Source of the DNA: Cyanobium sp. Cruz CV13-4-11
Lineage (GTDB): Bacteria > Cyanobacteriota > Cyanobacteriia > PCC-6307 > Cyanobiaceae
Direction: 5' to 3'
Length of the DNA: 64,000 nucleotides
Assembly (NCBI RefSeq): GCF_024346055.1
Contig: NZ_JAGQCH010000003.1
Location: forward strand, 1 to 64,000
Positions 1 through 9,062 of the stretch are shown here, piece after piece. The notes under the pieces were generated by a model. It saw nothing but the letters and a program-made list of their open reading frames with translations. It did no database searches and was not told the DNA's origin. The stretch's first letter is position 1, and each line of letters begins with the position of its first letter. Both the position numbers and the translations under genes were made by a program.

Positions 1-420
1 GCCGCCGCGGGCCTGGAGCCCTTGGGAGCGGAGGTATGTCTCGAACATCTCGAAGAGCTCTTCAATCACTCCCGCTTTACGCAGCCGCTCCCTAAAGAAG
101 GCGACTGTAGTTGCATCCGGAATGCTGTTCATCACACCAAGACCAACAAACTCCTCGAAGGAGCGCCTATCATTCACCTGGAATTCAAGCTCCTCATCGC
201 TAATATTAAAAAGCTGCTGGAGTACAAGCATCTTGAAAAGGATCAGCGGATCAATCCTCTTTCGCCCTGCGCTGCTCTTCCGCTCCAGTATGTAGCCTTG
301 ATCAAGAAGAGGACGAAATGATTCCCATGGGATCGACTCAGACAGTCGCTTCAGAACGGGCTTCTTCTCTTGGAGTTTTGAAACTCTTTGTTGCTCATCC
401 CAGAAACCTCGTTGGCCCAC
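1..420 (-). CDS. IS5-family transposase, N-terminal part (cut by window edge)
   Basis: Reading the minus strand from a GTG at 420 gives about 140 residues that match the N-terminus of cyanobacterial IS5-family (DUF772-type) transposases. Recognisable pieces are GFWDEQQRVSKLQEKKP, GRKRIDPLILFKMLVLQQL, and SFEEFVGLGVMN followed by IPDATTVAFFRERLRK. The DDE catalytic core would lie beyond the left edge. The reading frame is open upstream of the GTG into the interrupted gene, so a read-through chimera is possible, but the GTG fits the family's usual N-terminus. GC content is well below that of the surrounding chromosome. Confidence 0.85.
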   Translation of the reverse strand, partial: MGQRGFWDEQQRVSKLQEKKPVLKRLSESIPWESFRPLLDQGYILERKSSAGRKRIDPLILFKMLVLQQLFNISDEELEFQVNDRRSFEEFVGLGVMNSIPDATTVAFFRERLRKAGVIEELFEMFETYLRSQGLQARGG

Positions 421-445
421 TGTGGCAATCAGATCACACTTAGTA

Positions 446-473
446 ATTATAGCCGTGATTCCATCAGAATCAA
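446..473 (-). promoter_or_regulatory. Putative sigma-70-type promoter of the IS5 transposase
   Basis: On the minus strand TTGATT (473-468) is followed after 16 nt by a perfect TATAAT (451-446), about 26 nt upstream of the transposase GTG. The placement suggests the element carries its own promoter and that its end lies at or beyond 475-490. Confidence 0.5.
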
Positions 474-480
474 GTCCACT

Positions 481-774
481 TAGCAATTTTCGAGGTGCCC
501 TTAAGTGTGGCTCCGCTTGCAAGAGCATGGGCAGCTTCTCAGCAATGGATGGAATTGTCCCAACAACCCAAACAGCACCTACCCATATAGAACCTACCAA
601 TGAGACCAATAGGAGCGCGGTCAGCAAACCGTACCAGCCTGTCGGAGATTGTCGAAGCAGAGTTCCGACAACGCCGATGGCAGCACTTTCAACAAGAATT
701 AGGCCGCTACTCCAATCTCTTACTAGCTTCAGTGCCTCAAGATGGTTGGTTCCGTGTTGGTTGGACGAGTTCAT
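481..774 (-). pseudogene. Membrane protein of unknown function, truncated by the IS element
   Basis: Minus-strand ATG at 774 opens a frame of about 98 residues up to the inferred IS end. It has a polar N-terminus and then two hydrophobic stretches (around residues 21-41 and 48-76) compatible with membrane helices. The family is not recognised. The frame continues without a stop into the transposase, all 258 codons to the window edge being open. The start lies inside the inferred original 3' end of the upstream gene, which suggests a two-gene operon before the insertion. The C-terminal part is lost or beyond the element. Confidence 0.55.
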
Positions 775-800
775 CTGTCGAAGTTAGATACAGGGGGAAA

Positions 801-2369
801 TCATCTAGTGGCGGTCGCACCGTCAAGCCCAGTGGCTTGGCTGTGGATTCCCCGTTGGCGATGAAGGCAACGGGGCGGAACTCTAGGGAGACTCAGGGAA
901 AAAGGCTTGGGGTAAGTCTCCCGCAAGATTTCTATCTCGGCAAAATGTGTCAGGATTGAACTTAGTTCTTCTCGAACGCGCCTGTGGAGCAGAGTGGGGT
1001 CCTGTTGGAGATCTTTTAACATTCGAGTATGCGCCTCTTTGGTGAGTGAAAAAGTGTAGTCTTGAATACGATCTCCGTAAATCTCTCGGTACTTGGGTGT
1101 CAATTCCTCATGGTACTTGAGCATAATGGGAATCTTCACAGCATTAGCAGCGTCATTAACTTCCTTGTGAAATCTTTGAATCATTAATTCCCTAGGAAAC
1201 TGCGGATGCCCGCTGAGCTCAAAAAAGAAAGGCGATTCTGTGCCATCAACTTCCTGCCTCACTACAAAAATTCTGTTAGTGGACTCCTCAGAGCTGGCTT
1301 TCACCAGCCGTCTCCAGGGAATCGTAAAATGTGCTGGATGCTTCAAACTCTCTGACGAGAATGCTTCGAGTACCAGTGGCGAGTCATCTTCAGATCTCCC
1401 AAATCCGCCTATTGCTTCACCTAATATAGGCAAGGCTTGACCAACGAAAGTCGCTACAGCCTTGGTCGATATCTCTTTACCTAGTGACCCTTGATTGTCT
1501 GGATCTGCTGGCAAGAAGACAATACCTTCTTTTGCAATGTAAATAATACCCTCATTCTCAGTCATGTCGACTCGACCTCCATTGGTTGTCCACACCCAGC
1601 TTGATTCAACCAAATCGGATGATGCTATCTCGGATTCTGATAGGCGGTACTCTTTTAATGTGCTCATGGGAATGGAGTAGCTTTCATTGTATGGATAGAT
1701 CTTGTTTGCCGTTTTAGGCGCGTACGGATCGATTGGTCGGTCAATCGCTTTGCGCATGACGAATAGTGAACCAAGAAAGGCTGCATTCCCAGCTAGGACG
1801 GCTGCTAACAGAACAAAGAGATATTCAGGATCCTGACCGGCTGCGTTTAGGACGACAATGAAAGTGGCGAATCCCGTAACGATTCCGTACACCTTGGACA
1901 AGTTCAGGACGGTTGTTCTTGTCATCCGTTTGGCGCGTTCTCTATTGATCAGTTCTTCGCTCGTTAGAAGGGACGCCCAGGGGTATGGAAGGGTTGATGC
2001 ATCCAATGCCTTCACATCTATTTTCGATAGATGCATCGACCCTTTGAATACAAAGAAAAGCCCAATCAGCAATACGCTAAATCCCAAATTGCTCGCGAAC
2101 CGTAGCCATGAATTCGTCGCGAGTATAAAGATGAATCCGACAATGGTCGGTGTGAGCCCAATACTCAAGTAGTAACGAGCCGTTTCTTGCCGATTTAATG
2201 CCGATTCAAATGCACAATACCGTAGAGATATTGGTATTAGTCGGGCATCTAGGCCTGCCTTTGCGAACTCGTTAGGTAAACCGCTTTCAGGCTTGCCAAT
2301 AATCTGGGACTGCTTCGTTAGGTTGAAAGCGGCAGCGAGGTCTTCTAATGCCATCGGGATGTTTTCCAT
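801..2369 (-). CDS. Multi-pass membrane protein of unknown function, apparently frameshifted near its C-terminus
   Basis: A 522-residue frame with about four hydrophobic segments in the N-terminal half (roughly residues 72-90, 92-107, 155-175 and 180-205) and a long soluble C-terminal domain. No family is recognised. The last 30 or so residues (after SLSLPRV) are Arg/Pro-rich and unlike the rest. Dropping one base in the GGG run at 886-888 (+ strand) restores a frame continuing as EFRPVAFIANGE... with normal composition, which ends at 737 and overlaps the next gene's start at 774. The intact protein would then have about 543 residues. Low GC compared with the chromosome points to acquired DNA. 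It is either a recent pseudogene or a base-call error. Confidence 0.6.
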   Translation of the reverse strand: MENIPMALEDLAAAFNLTKQSQIIGKPESGLPNEFAKAGLDARLIPISLRYCAFESALNRQETARYYLSIGLTPTIVGFIFILATNSWLRFASNLGFSVLLIGLFFVFKGSMHLSKIDVKALDASTLPYPWASLLTSEELINRERAKRMTRTTVLNLSKVYGIVTGFATFIVVLNAAGQDPEYLFVLLAAVLAGNAAFLGSLFVMRKAIDRPIDPYAPKTANKIYPYNESYSIPMSTLKEYRLSESEIASSDLVESSWVWTTNGGRVDMTENEGIIYIAKEGIVFLPADPDNQGSLGKEISTKAVATFVGQALPILGEAIGGFGRSEDDSPLVLEAFSSESLKHPAHFTIPWRRLVKASSEESTNRIFVVRQEVDGTESPFFFELSGHPQFPRELMIQRFHKEVNDAANAVKIPIMLKYHEELTPKYREIYGDRIQDYTFSLTKEAHTRMLKDLQQDPTLLHRRVREELSSILTHFAEIEILRETYPKPFSLSLPRVPPRCLHRQRGIHSQATGLDGATATR

Positions 2370-2733
2370 TGCTACCGATAAGGGCTTGACTTCTTGTCGG
2401 CCAATATATCCGATACAGTCGAAAACGGAACGTTGGCATCAGCTCTGCTTATCTTTGTTCGATGGATCTTTGTTCTCATGGTTGTAGGTCATGAGTTTGG
2501 CTTGGAATCTCAAGGAATTCCCAAGTCAGCATGTGGGTGATTCGGCTTGCTTTCAAGAGGTGACTTTGAGCTGGCTGGATTGGCAAGACTCAGCGGACTT
2601 GTTGTTTGATTCATGGACCTGCTGACACTAAGCTGAGACTCTGCTTTTCATTGATTTTCAAAGACAGAAAAGCTGAAGGCTTGGAATCGCCTGGACGTTA
2701 TGGATACTGCCTGAATTCCTTGAGGTCTTCAGT
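2370..2733. other. Gene-free spacer, low GC
   Basis: About 360 nt between the start of the membrane-protein gene and the end of the thermonuclease pseudogene. I see no convincing reading frame, RNA gene or strong repeat. It probably contains the promoter of the 801-2369 gene, but no clear -35/-10 pair stands out. Confidence 0.5.
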
Positions 2734-3428
2734 TCATCTCAACGCCTCATAAGCCTCTCCGTCTCCATTTCCATCCAAATAGGTATGCCTCTCCCCCAGC
2801 AGCTGCTGAGCATGCTCCCACGAGCGCACGTTTCGGCAGAAGCACCGCCTTCCTGAGCTTAGCCTCGATCCACCATTGATGATCGTGAGGCTCACCACCC
2901 GCTGCGGTCTGGCTTCCGGCTGGCTCCGGTCTCTACTCTGGGCTGCCCTGAAATCCCATGGGCGCTTGATTCCCCCGGCAGACCTCCAGACACCGAGCCG
3001 GTAACGCTCAGCGAGTTTCTCCCGATCGAGACACGCCCACTCGTCGCATGGCTGCAGGTACTGGCGTTATGCGAAGGCGTGGCCTTGTTGGACCAGGGTC
3101 AGCCCTGCGTTGGCTCCGTTAGGTGCGAACACCTCAGCAACGGTCCGCCCGTAGCGGTCTCTGGTCTGCACCTTGAGGGTGACTGTGGAGCCGATTGGGA
3201 GAAGAGCCTGGAGTGCCTGCCTTGCCTGCTGACCGTGGGCGGCTGCGCCATCTCGGGGGCGTCGATGCAGGCCACTCGGATCGTGAGCTTCCGTCCGGCT
3301 TCCTCAACCCGCAGGGTGTCGCCATCACCGACCGAGATCACATTGGCCGCTGCCGCAGGGCCAGCCAGGAGCGGCCCTGAGGCGTACAGACCAGGGATTC
3401 GACTAAGGCTTGGCAGCTTTTGCCCCAT
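2734..3428 (-). pseudogene. Thermonuclease (SNase-like) with C-terminal Excalibur domain, inactivated
   Basis: The minus strand from ATG 3428 reads a signal-like N-terminus and then the staphylococcal-nuclease pattern: VGDGDTLRV, RVACIDAPEMAQ, then after a one-base frame slip at 3240-3243 GQQARQALQALLP, VQTRDRYGRTVAEV and GLTLVQQGHAFA. A TAA at 3069-3067 replaces the Tyr codon expected in the family (GHAFxYRQYL). The frame then continues as RQYLQPC, RLGVW and an Excalibur-like end, CRNVRSWEHAQQLLG ... LDGNGDGEAYEAL, to TGA at 2736-2734. The two lesions imply a decayed secreted nuclease. The pseudogene start overlaps the end of the small secreted gene upstream, suggesting a former operon. Confidence 0.8.
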
Positions 3429-3627
3429 CACACTTCGCGTTCTTCTTGACCGCTGAACCTTTGGTCGACCGGCAGAGGTACTGGGTGCTGCCGTCGCTTT
3501 TCTGTACCTTCTGCCAATAGAAGCCGCCGGGACTGGGCTTTCCTTCGGCAACCACCTTTGCATCGGCTGGCAGCGGAACCAGGGTGAGGGTGGCCAAAGC
3601 CGTCGCAGCCAGAACTGAGAAGCGCAT
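3403..3627 (-). CDS. Small secreted protein of unknown function
   Basis: 74 residues with a clear Sec signal peptide (MRFSVLAATALATLTLVPLPADA, cleavage after ADA). The mature part is short and polar with two cysteines that could pair (YLC and AKC) and a Lys/Ala-rich tail. No family can be named. It lies directly upstream of the thermonuclease pseudogene on the same strand and overlaps its start by 26 nt. Composition is closer to the host than that of the low-GC genes to the left. Confidence 0.6.
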   Translation of the reverse strand: MRFSVLAATALATLTLVPLPADAKVVAEGKPSPGGFYWQKVQKSDGSTQYLCRSTKGSAVKKNAKCDGAKAAKP

Positions 3628-3843
3628 CGTTCAGACGTTGTCTTGCGGCATTCTCGCTGACTTCACCGCTCAGGGGAACCCTGTAGGCAGTCACTCCATC
3701 ACCATGAACCCCTGCCTCTGGCACTTCGACGCCGACGGCGGACCCCACGAACGCATCGGCACAGTTTCCGGCGAGCACGTCCCGGTCTTCTTCCCTCGGA
3801 CTGACGAGAGGCACCTCCCTCAGCATGGTGGGCGCCCATAGGC

Positions 3844-4800
3844 GTGCATCTTTCCGAGGGCTTCATGGGTGGCCGACTGGGACTGGGCCTAATGTCAGTC
3901 AGTAACGGGCGCTTGGGCGTGGTTGAACCTGCCAAACCATTGTCTGGCCGCATCCCTCCTTGGCGCTGGAGTTTGTGGGGGCCATGGCCGCCAGGTGCAT
4001 CACAACGAAAGCCACCCCCGGCGGATGACGCGATCAGAGCCCGCGCTGAACAACTTGCTCAACGCCGCCCCTGGTGCACCGATGAGCAGAACTGGGTAGA
4101 TGCCAGCCTGGAGCTGAATAGTCCATTCCTCCTCCGGTGGCGGCCACGTCTTCTGCGCTGTTTAGGCGCGTCTGAGAAGACGTGCTGGGACTGGATGGAC
4201 CTTTCGCTAAGGCTCTCCATCCCGGTGACAATTTCGATCCTCGGCGTGGTTCTTCCTTGGTTGAATAACAAGCACCAAAATCAATTCGCCGAGAACAATA
4301 AGAAGGACTCAGTCCTCCGTGAATACATCAGGGATATGCAGGGGATACTCTTGAAAAAGGAGGTGGCTGAAGAAGTCACGGTCATTGGCTCTGAGGAGAA
4401 TAGCCTTGCTCGTGCTCTTGCAGTTACCGCCCTAGTCCAGTTAAGGGGTGAGAGGCAAGAACGGAGGGACTTGCTATTTCAATTCCTGAGAGAATCAAAT
4501 CTCCCGATCCTTGGAGGGAATGAAATGCATCAGGGAACCAACCTCAGCTTTGCCGACTTGAGGCAGACCAACCTTAAATCTACAGGCCTCAGAGGTACCG
4601 ACATCCGAAAGGCCGACCTCAGCGGGGCCTACCTCCATGAAGCCGACCTCAGAGGCGCCAACCTCAGTGGGGCTGACCTCAGCGGGGCTGACCTCTACGA
4701 GGTCAAATGGGACCAGAAAACAAAATGGCCTGACAAGTCAGCCTTCGAGGGCGCAAGGAATATCCCTCGCAAGCTGAAGAAACAGCTGGGCCTGGATTGA
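3844..4800 (+). CDS. Membrane-anchored pentapeptide-repeat protein
   Basis: The C-terminal third is a run of A(D/N)L-type pentapeptide repeats (LSFADLRQTNL ... ADLSGAYLHEADLRGANLSGADLSGADLYEV), which in this family folds as a right-handed quadrilateral beta helix. Before it come a hydrophobic segment around residues 120-138 (LSIPVTISILGVVLPWL), a charged helix and a short helical domain typical of cyanobacterial membrane-anchored pentapeptide proteins. The first 110 or so residues look like translated non-coding DNA. The real start may be near the KTCWDWMDLSL stretch (about 4183-4200), which resembles the usual N-terminus. The molecular function of such proteins is generally unknown. Confidence 0.7.
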   Translation: MHLSEGFMGGRLGLGLMSVSNGRLGVVEPAKPLSGRIPPWRWSLWGPWPPGASQRKPPPADDAIRARAEQLAQRRPWCTDEQNWVDASLELNSPFLLRWRPRLLRCLGASEKTCWDWMDLSLRLSIPVTISILGVVLPWLNNKHQNQFAENNKKDSVLREYIRDMQGILLKKEVAEEVTVIGSEENSLARALAVTALVQLRGERQERRDLLFQFLRESNLPILGGNEMHQGTNLSFADLRQTNLKSTGLRGTDIRKADLSGAYLHEADLRGANLSGADLSGADLYEVKWDQKTKWPDKSAFEGARNIPRKLKKQLGLD

Positions 4801-5516
4801 GCATCGGGTCCTTTTCTGCGACTCCCTTGGAGCATGGCGCCGATGTGACATGAATGGCGAGCTTGCCATCGGACCCGATCGAGCCAGCTGGGGACACCCT
4901 TGGCGAGCTTGGTCTTGAACTCGGGGCTATGGGTGCTGCGTTAGCTCATGGGTGGGCGTCCACCTATCAGGGGGGGCGCTTGACAGGACAACAATGAGTC
5001 TTGTCCAGACAAATCAGATCGCCAGTGCATGCCCTTGGACCATACCCAGGCCCACCATGATCTGCTTCTCAACGCTGCTTGCTTCAGGCAACTCTCCCCA
5101 TCCCTTCTCCATGGCGAAGAGCTTCCGACAGCCGATTGTTTCGACTTGGGCCTTGTAGCTATCTGGTTTCCCCGGTCAGGGGCACAGGCGTTCATGCAAC
5201 TGGGCCAGGGAGCGTGGCCCAAGGTGTGTCCCAAGCCTGCTCTCTGACGGCCCTAAACCCGCTGCGGTGACTGACTTCTGGAGTAGGGCTTACCTGGTTG
5301 AAGAACGTCTTGTTGGCCAGGGCGGACATCAGATCCCGCAGGGGGATGGGGAGCTCGGCAGGCAAGGGCAGGGGTGGTGGCGCCGGTGAAGCATGGCAGT
5401 GGACGCTTCAAGCTGGAAGCTCACACCAACCGGAACATCACCCCTCAGCGTTGAAGGCTTCTGGGCTGAAGGCATCAGATGAAAGATTCAGCCCTGGGAA
5501 ACTGGCGTTGTTCCTC
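4801..5516. other. Gene-free stretch with possible gene debris
   Basis: About 715 nt with no convincing intact gene. On the minus strand around 5195-5420 a frame of some 60 codons (PAELPIPLRDLMSALANKTF...) has plausible coding composition but no start codon and no recognisable family, so it may be a remnant. No RNA gene, terminator or clear repeat was found. It borders the accessory region and the conserved ycf46 side. Confidence 0.4.
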
Positions 5517-5705
5517 TCAGTTGCTGGAGATCACCTGACCCACCACCACGGCCGCCACGGCCGAGAACAGGGTGATGCCGAGCGCCGTCAGGGGGCTCTG
5601 GCCCTGGGCCACCGCCAGGGTGGTGATCACGCCGGCCCCGAGGCTGGCCACGGCGAGCTGGGAGGTGAGTTCGCTGCCGGTGCGGGGGCTGGGGCTCGGG
5701 GTCAC
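5517..5705 (-). CDS. Small membrane protein of unknown function
   Basis: 62 residues starting at a GTG (5705) preceded by GAAGAAG as a plausible ribosome-binding site. A polar N-terminus is followed by an Ala/Val-rich hydrophobic region with two likely helices (about 18-33 and 39-58). No family is recognised. It is the first gene of host-like composition beside the accessory stretch, downstream of ycf46 on the same strand after a 160-nt gap that may hold its own promoter. Confidence 0.5.
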   Translation of the reverse strand: MTPSPSPRTGSELTSQLAVASLGAGVITTLAVAQGQSPLTALGITLFSAVAAVVVGQVISSN

Positions 5706-5865
5706 GGCGGCTTCTTCACGATTGATCGTCAGACGCTACGGGCGATGAATCGTTCGTCACCACCGCCCCCTCCAAGCTGTTACCAGGCGTGGTTGTTCTT
5801 CATGAAGCCGTTACATCGGGCCGCTTCGATGCATTGAAAGTCTTCCACTTTCGTGCTGATTCGCC

Positions 5866-7356
5866 TCAGGAAGGCTGCCCGGCGCCTGAAGCCGGCCGGG
5901 CCCGGCCGCTGCTGGCCCAGCTGCGCAGGGCCTCCAGTTGCTCCCGGGCCGTGCGCGACAGGGGCACCACCTGGCTGGCGGCGGCAATCAGATCGGCTTC
6001 CCCCAGCTCGCGGCCCTCGCCAAAGGCCAGGTGCATGGCCTCGATCACGGTCTGCTCCAGTTCGGCGCCGGAGAAGTCGGCGGTGCGGTCCACCAGCACC
6101 TCCAGCGGAATCGTGTGGGCCGGCCGTCGCCGCCGCAGCTGCAGATCCAGGATCGCCCGGCGCTCTTCAGCGTCGGGCAGTTCCAGCAGGAAGATTTCGT
6201 CGAAGCGGCCCTTGCGCAGCAGTTCCGCCGGCAGCCGCTCCACCGCGTTGGCGGTGGCCACCACGAACACGGCGCTGCTCTTCTCCGCCATCCAGGTCAG
6301 CAGGCTGGCCAGCACCCGCTGGCTGGTGCCGCCGTCGCTGCGGCCGTCGCCGCCGCCGAAGCCCTTGTCGATCTCATCGATCCAGAGCACGCAGGGGGCC
6401 ATCGCCTCGGCCCGCTGGATCATCTCCCGCGTGCGCGCCTCGCTGGCCCCCACCAAGCCCGCGAACAGGCGCCCCACATCGAGCCGCAGCAGCGGCATGG
6501 CCCAGCTGTGGGCGATCGCCTTGGCGGTGAGCGACTTGCCCGTGCCCTGGGGCCCGATCAGCAGCACCCCCCGGGGCAGGGGCAGGCCGTAGCGCTGGGC
6601 CTCCTCGCTGAAGGCCCGGTGGCGTTGCTCCAGCCAGTGCTTGAGAGTCTCCAGGCCGCCGATGTCGGCGGGGGTGGCCTCGGTGGGGCAGTACTCCAGC
6701 AGTTCGCTGCGGGCGATGGCCTGGCGCTTCTCCTCCAGCACCTCGCTCAGGTCTTCGATCCCCAGCTGGCCCCGCTGGGCCAGGGCCCGGGCCGCCAGTT
6801 GACGCACCCGCTGCTCGCTCAGCCCGTGGCAGGCGGCCGTGAGCTGCTCCAGGACTCCCGGGGCCAGGGGCTGGCCGCTGGCCCCGGCGATCGCCCGCAG
6901 CAGCCGGCCGATCTCCCGCGCCTCTGGCAGGGGCAGGTCCAGCAGGGTGACGCTGTCCTCCAGTTCCCGCGGCATCTGCCATTCCGGGGCGCTGATCACC
7001 AGGGTGTGGGGCACCTGCCGCAGGCTCACGGCCAGGTTGCGCAGCCGGCGGCAGATCCCCGGATCGTCGGCATAGCGGTGGAAGTCCTTGAGCAGCAGGA
7101 TCGCCCCCTGCTCGGCGGGGAGCCCATCCAGGCCGCCCAGGGCCGCCATCGGCTGACGCACCGCCTGGCCCTGCAGGTTGGGGGCCCCGGTAAGGCCACC
7201 GATGAAGTCCCAGCGCAGCAGGGTGCGCCCCCCCAGGCGCTCGGCGGCCCGCTCCAGCAGCCCCTCCACCCGCTCCTCCTCCAGGCTGCGGATCCAGAGG
7301 ATCGGCGTGCGGGAGCGGATCAGAAGATCCAGCTGATCGCCCAGGTCGTGGACCAT
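5866..7356 (-). CDS. ycf46: AAA+ ATPase, Ycf46-like
   Basis: 496 residues, the usual size for Ycf46. Walker A is GPQGTGKS (268-275), Walker B is CVLWIDEIDK (322-331), a sensor-1 Asn lies in VATAN (about 370), and the arginine-finger region is RKGRFDE (381-387). The N-terminal half carries the Ycf46-type region that precedes a single AAA module. Cyanobacterial Ycf46 has been linked to inorganic carbon use and photosynthetic regulation, but its substrate is not known. It follows yceD by 3 nt in the conserved rpmH-rnpA-yidC-yceD-ycf46 order, so it is probably transcribed with them. Confidence 0.9.
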   Translation of the reverse strand: MVHDLGDQLDLLIRSRTPILWIRSLEEERVEGLLERAAERLGGRTLLRWDFIGGLTGAPNLQGQAVRQPMAALGGLDGLPAEQGAILLLKDFHRYADDPGICRRLRNLAVSLRQVPHTLVISAPEWQMPRELEDSVTLLDLPLPEAREIGRLLRAIAGASGQPLAPGVLEQLTAACHGLSEQRVRQLAARALAQRGQLGIEDLSEVLEEKRQAIARSELLEYCPTEATPADIGGLETLKHWLEQRHRAFSEEAQRYGLPLPRGVLLIGPQGTGKSLTAKAIAHSWAMPLLRLDVGRLFAGLVGASEARTREMIQRAEAMAPCVLWIDEIDKGFGGGDGRSDGGTSQRVLASLLTWMAEKSSAVFVVATANAVERLPAELLRKGRFDEIFLLELPDAEERRAILDLQLRRRRPAHTIPLEVLVDRTADFSGAELEQTVIEAMHLAFGEGRELGEADLIAAASQVVPLSRTAREQLEALRSWASSGRARPASGAGQPS

Positions 7357-7359
7357 GGC

Positions 7360-7851
7360 TCAGCGCAGGGAGCGAAGGGCCGCCCAGCGGGGGTCACCGC
7401 CCCCTTCGCCGCCGGCGTCGCCGCTGGGCCGCGGCGGCCCGGGGCAGTCGGCCCCGCAGCGGTTCACCAGGGGCAGCTGCAGGCTGAGCTGCTCGAACAG
7501 CCAGCGCTCCGGATCGAAGCTGTCGCCGGGATCGAGGCATTCCACCGGATCCTCGGCGGCGAACACCACCTCCTCCTCCTCGGGGCCGGCCACCTTGATC
7601 TCCAGGAGCTCGCGGGCCTGGGTCGCCAGGGCGTGGTTGTAGGTCTGCAGGCAACGGTCGCAGCAGAGGGTGATGATCGTTTCGGCCGTGCCCTCCACCT
7701 CGAGCACGGTGCCGTGATGGAGGGCGCGCATCTGGCCCCGCACCGGGGTGAGGCTGGCCAGACCGGCGATGGGTTGCTCGACCGTCCAGCTGCGGCCTTC
7801 GCTCAGCAGCCGCAGCTCCTGCAGGGGCAGCGGCTGCAGCCGGGGAATCAT
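7360..7851 (-). CDS. yceD: YceD/DUF177 family protein
   Basis: 163 residues. The family's conserved core is visible in [11 protein letters not shown] (a Cys pair in a CxxC motif) and in the acidic middle ([23 protein letters not shown]) followed by [11 protein letters not shown]. The end contains RCGADCPG, matching the typical C(x3)C close of DUF177. In other bacteria the gene usually precedes rpmF and is linked to ribosome or rRNA metabolism; here it sits after yidC with a 4-nt overlap. It acts in the cytoplasm; the precise role is unknown. Confidence 0.85.
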   Translation of the reverse strand: MIPRLQPLPLQELRLLSEGRSWTVEQPIAGLASLTPVRGQMRALHHGTVLEVEGTAETIITLCCDRCLQTYNHALATQARELLEIKVAGPEEEEVVFAAEDPVECLDPGDSFDPERWLFEQLSLQLPLVNRCGADCPGPPRPSGDAGGEGGGDPRWAALRSLR

Positions 7852-8987
7852 TTCTTGGCCTTGGGCTCGAAGGGCAGGCGGCCACCACCGTTGCCGCCGC
7901 CGGCCGTGGCCGTGGCCGGCGTCTGGGCGAGTTGCTTGTCGAGGATCGCCTGCAGGTTGTCGGGCAGGGCCTCACGGGTGAGCAGGAAGGTCTGGACCCC
8001 CTGGAACACGTTCGCCACCACCATGTAGAGCAGCACCCCGGCCGGCAGCGGGAAGAACAGGAACATCGCCGTGATCATCACCGGCGTGATCTTGTTGGCG
8101 GTGGCCTGCTGGGGGTTGGCGGGCATGCCCATGCCCGAGAGCAGCTGGGAGGCGAACAGGGAGGCGCCGAAGGCCCCCACCAGGATGGCGATGTCCCAGT
8201 TGATCGCCCCATCGGTGTAAAAGCCCACCTGGCCGAGGGCCTTGATGAACAGGAAGCCGCTGCGGGCGGCCAGCCCGGGGATGCGCGCCTCGACGGTGGC
8301 GTCGCCGGGGGCCAGGGCCGTGATTTTGCCTTGGTCATCCACCTGCACCACACCCTCGCCCTTGGTCACCACCCAGCTGGGGGTGAAGCTGTCGCCGTGC
8401 TCCACCGTGCCCAGCAGGGAGGCAAAGCTGGTGCCGTCCTTGCCGTGCAGGGCCACCTGGGTGCTGTCACCGACGCCGAGCTTGGTGCCCCCGTCGAGGC
8501 TGGCGATCACGGGAACGTGCTCGGTTTCGCTGATGAAGATGGAATGGCTGGCGCTGTTGAAGGGCTTGGTCTCCACGGCCGCGATCTCCTCGGCCGGCAG
8601 CACCTTCAGGTTGATCGGGTAGGGGACATCGGCGAACGGCGATCCCCTCAGAGTGGCGAACAGGGCGAACAGGATCGGCATCTGCACCAGCAGGGGCAGA
8701 CAGCCCGACAGGGGGCTGCCGAACTCCTTCATCAGGCCGCCCAGTTCCTCCTGCTGTTTCTGGGGGTTGTTGGCGTACTTGGCCTTGATCTCCGCCTGGC
8801 GCTGCTGCATCACCGGCTGGGCGATGCGCATGCGCCGGGCGCTGCGGATCGAGCCGGCGCTCAAGGGGAACAGGGCTAGGCGGATGACCACGGTGAGGGC
8901 CACGATCGCGAGCCCATAGCTGGGAACCAATCCGTAGAAGAAGTCGAGGATCGGGAGCAGCAGGTTGTCGGAGATGTAGCCGATCAC
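7848..8987 (-). CDS. yidC: Membrane protein insertase YidC/Alb3/Oxa1
   Basis: 379 residues of the YidC/Oxa1 family, which inserts proteins into plasma and thylakoid membranes. The N-terminal helix ([32 protein letters not shown]) is followed by the cytoplasmic coiled-coil hairpin ([21 protein letters not shown]) and the conserved [16 protein letters not shown] helix. A periplasmic insertion lies at about residues 120-250, and the C-terminal helices include [15 protein letters not shown] and the [16 protein letters not shown] segment. The insertion is longer than in E. coli-like Oxa1 cores but usual for cyanobacteria. It is encoded in the rpmH-rnpA cluster and its end overlaps the start of yceD. 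Confidence 0.95.
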   Translation of the reverse strand: MIGYISDNLLLPILDFFYGLVPSYGLAIVALTVVIRLALFPLSAGSIRSARRMRIAQPVMQQRQAEIKAKYANNPQKQQEELGGLMKEFGSPLSGCLPLLVQMPILFALFATLRGSPFADVPYPINLKVLPAEEIAAVETKPFNSASHSIFISETEHVPVIASLDGGTKLGVGDSTQVALHGKDGTSFASLLGTVEHGDSFTPSWVVTKGEGVVQVDDQGKITALAPGDATVEARIPGLAARSGFLFIKALGQVGFYTDGAINWDIAILVGAFGASLFASQLLSGMGMPANPQQATANKITPVMITAMFLFFPLPAGVLLYMVVANVFQGVQTFLLTREALPDNLQAILDKQLAQTPATATAGGGNGGGRLPFEPKAKK

Positions 8988-9062
8988 GGCAAGGGTGCGC
9001 TGGGGTGGGGACTCTCGGCTGCCAGTGTGCCCGACCGGGGAGACCGGATGGGGGTCAGGTGG

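Larger units (their letters stand above)
1..485 (-). mobile_element. IS5-family insertion sequence, left part only
   Basis: The transposase start and its own promoter lie inside this stretch, so the element's upstream end must be near 480-490; the other end is outside the window. The inverted repeat and target duplication cannot be defined from one end. The element sits inside a small membrane-protein gene. The outer boundary given here is an inference. Confidence 0.6.

Noticed and set aside
4941-5234. Minus-strand 97-residue frame in the gene-free stretch
   Set aside because: Composition is random, no ribosome-binding site, no recognisable motif.
5938-8028. Long plus-strand open frame opposite ycf46/yceD/yidC
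   Set aside because: GC-rich third positions leave the antisense frames open; its translation is Gln/Gly/His/Pro-rich with no family, while the minus strand holds clear core genes.
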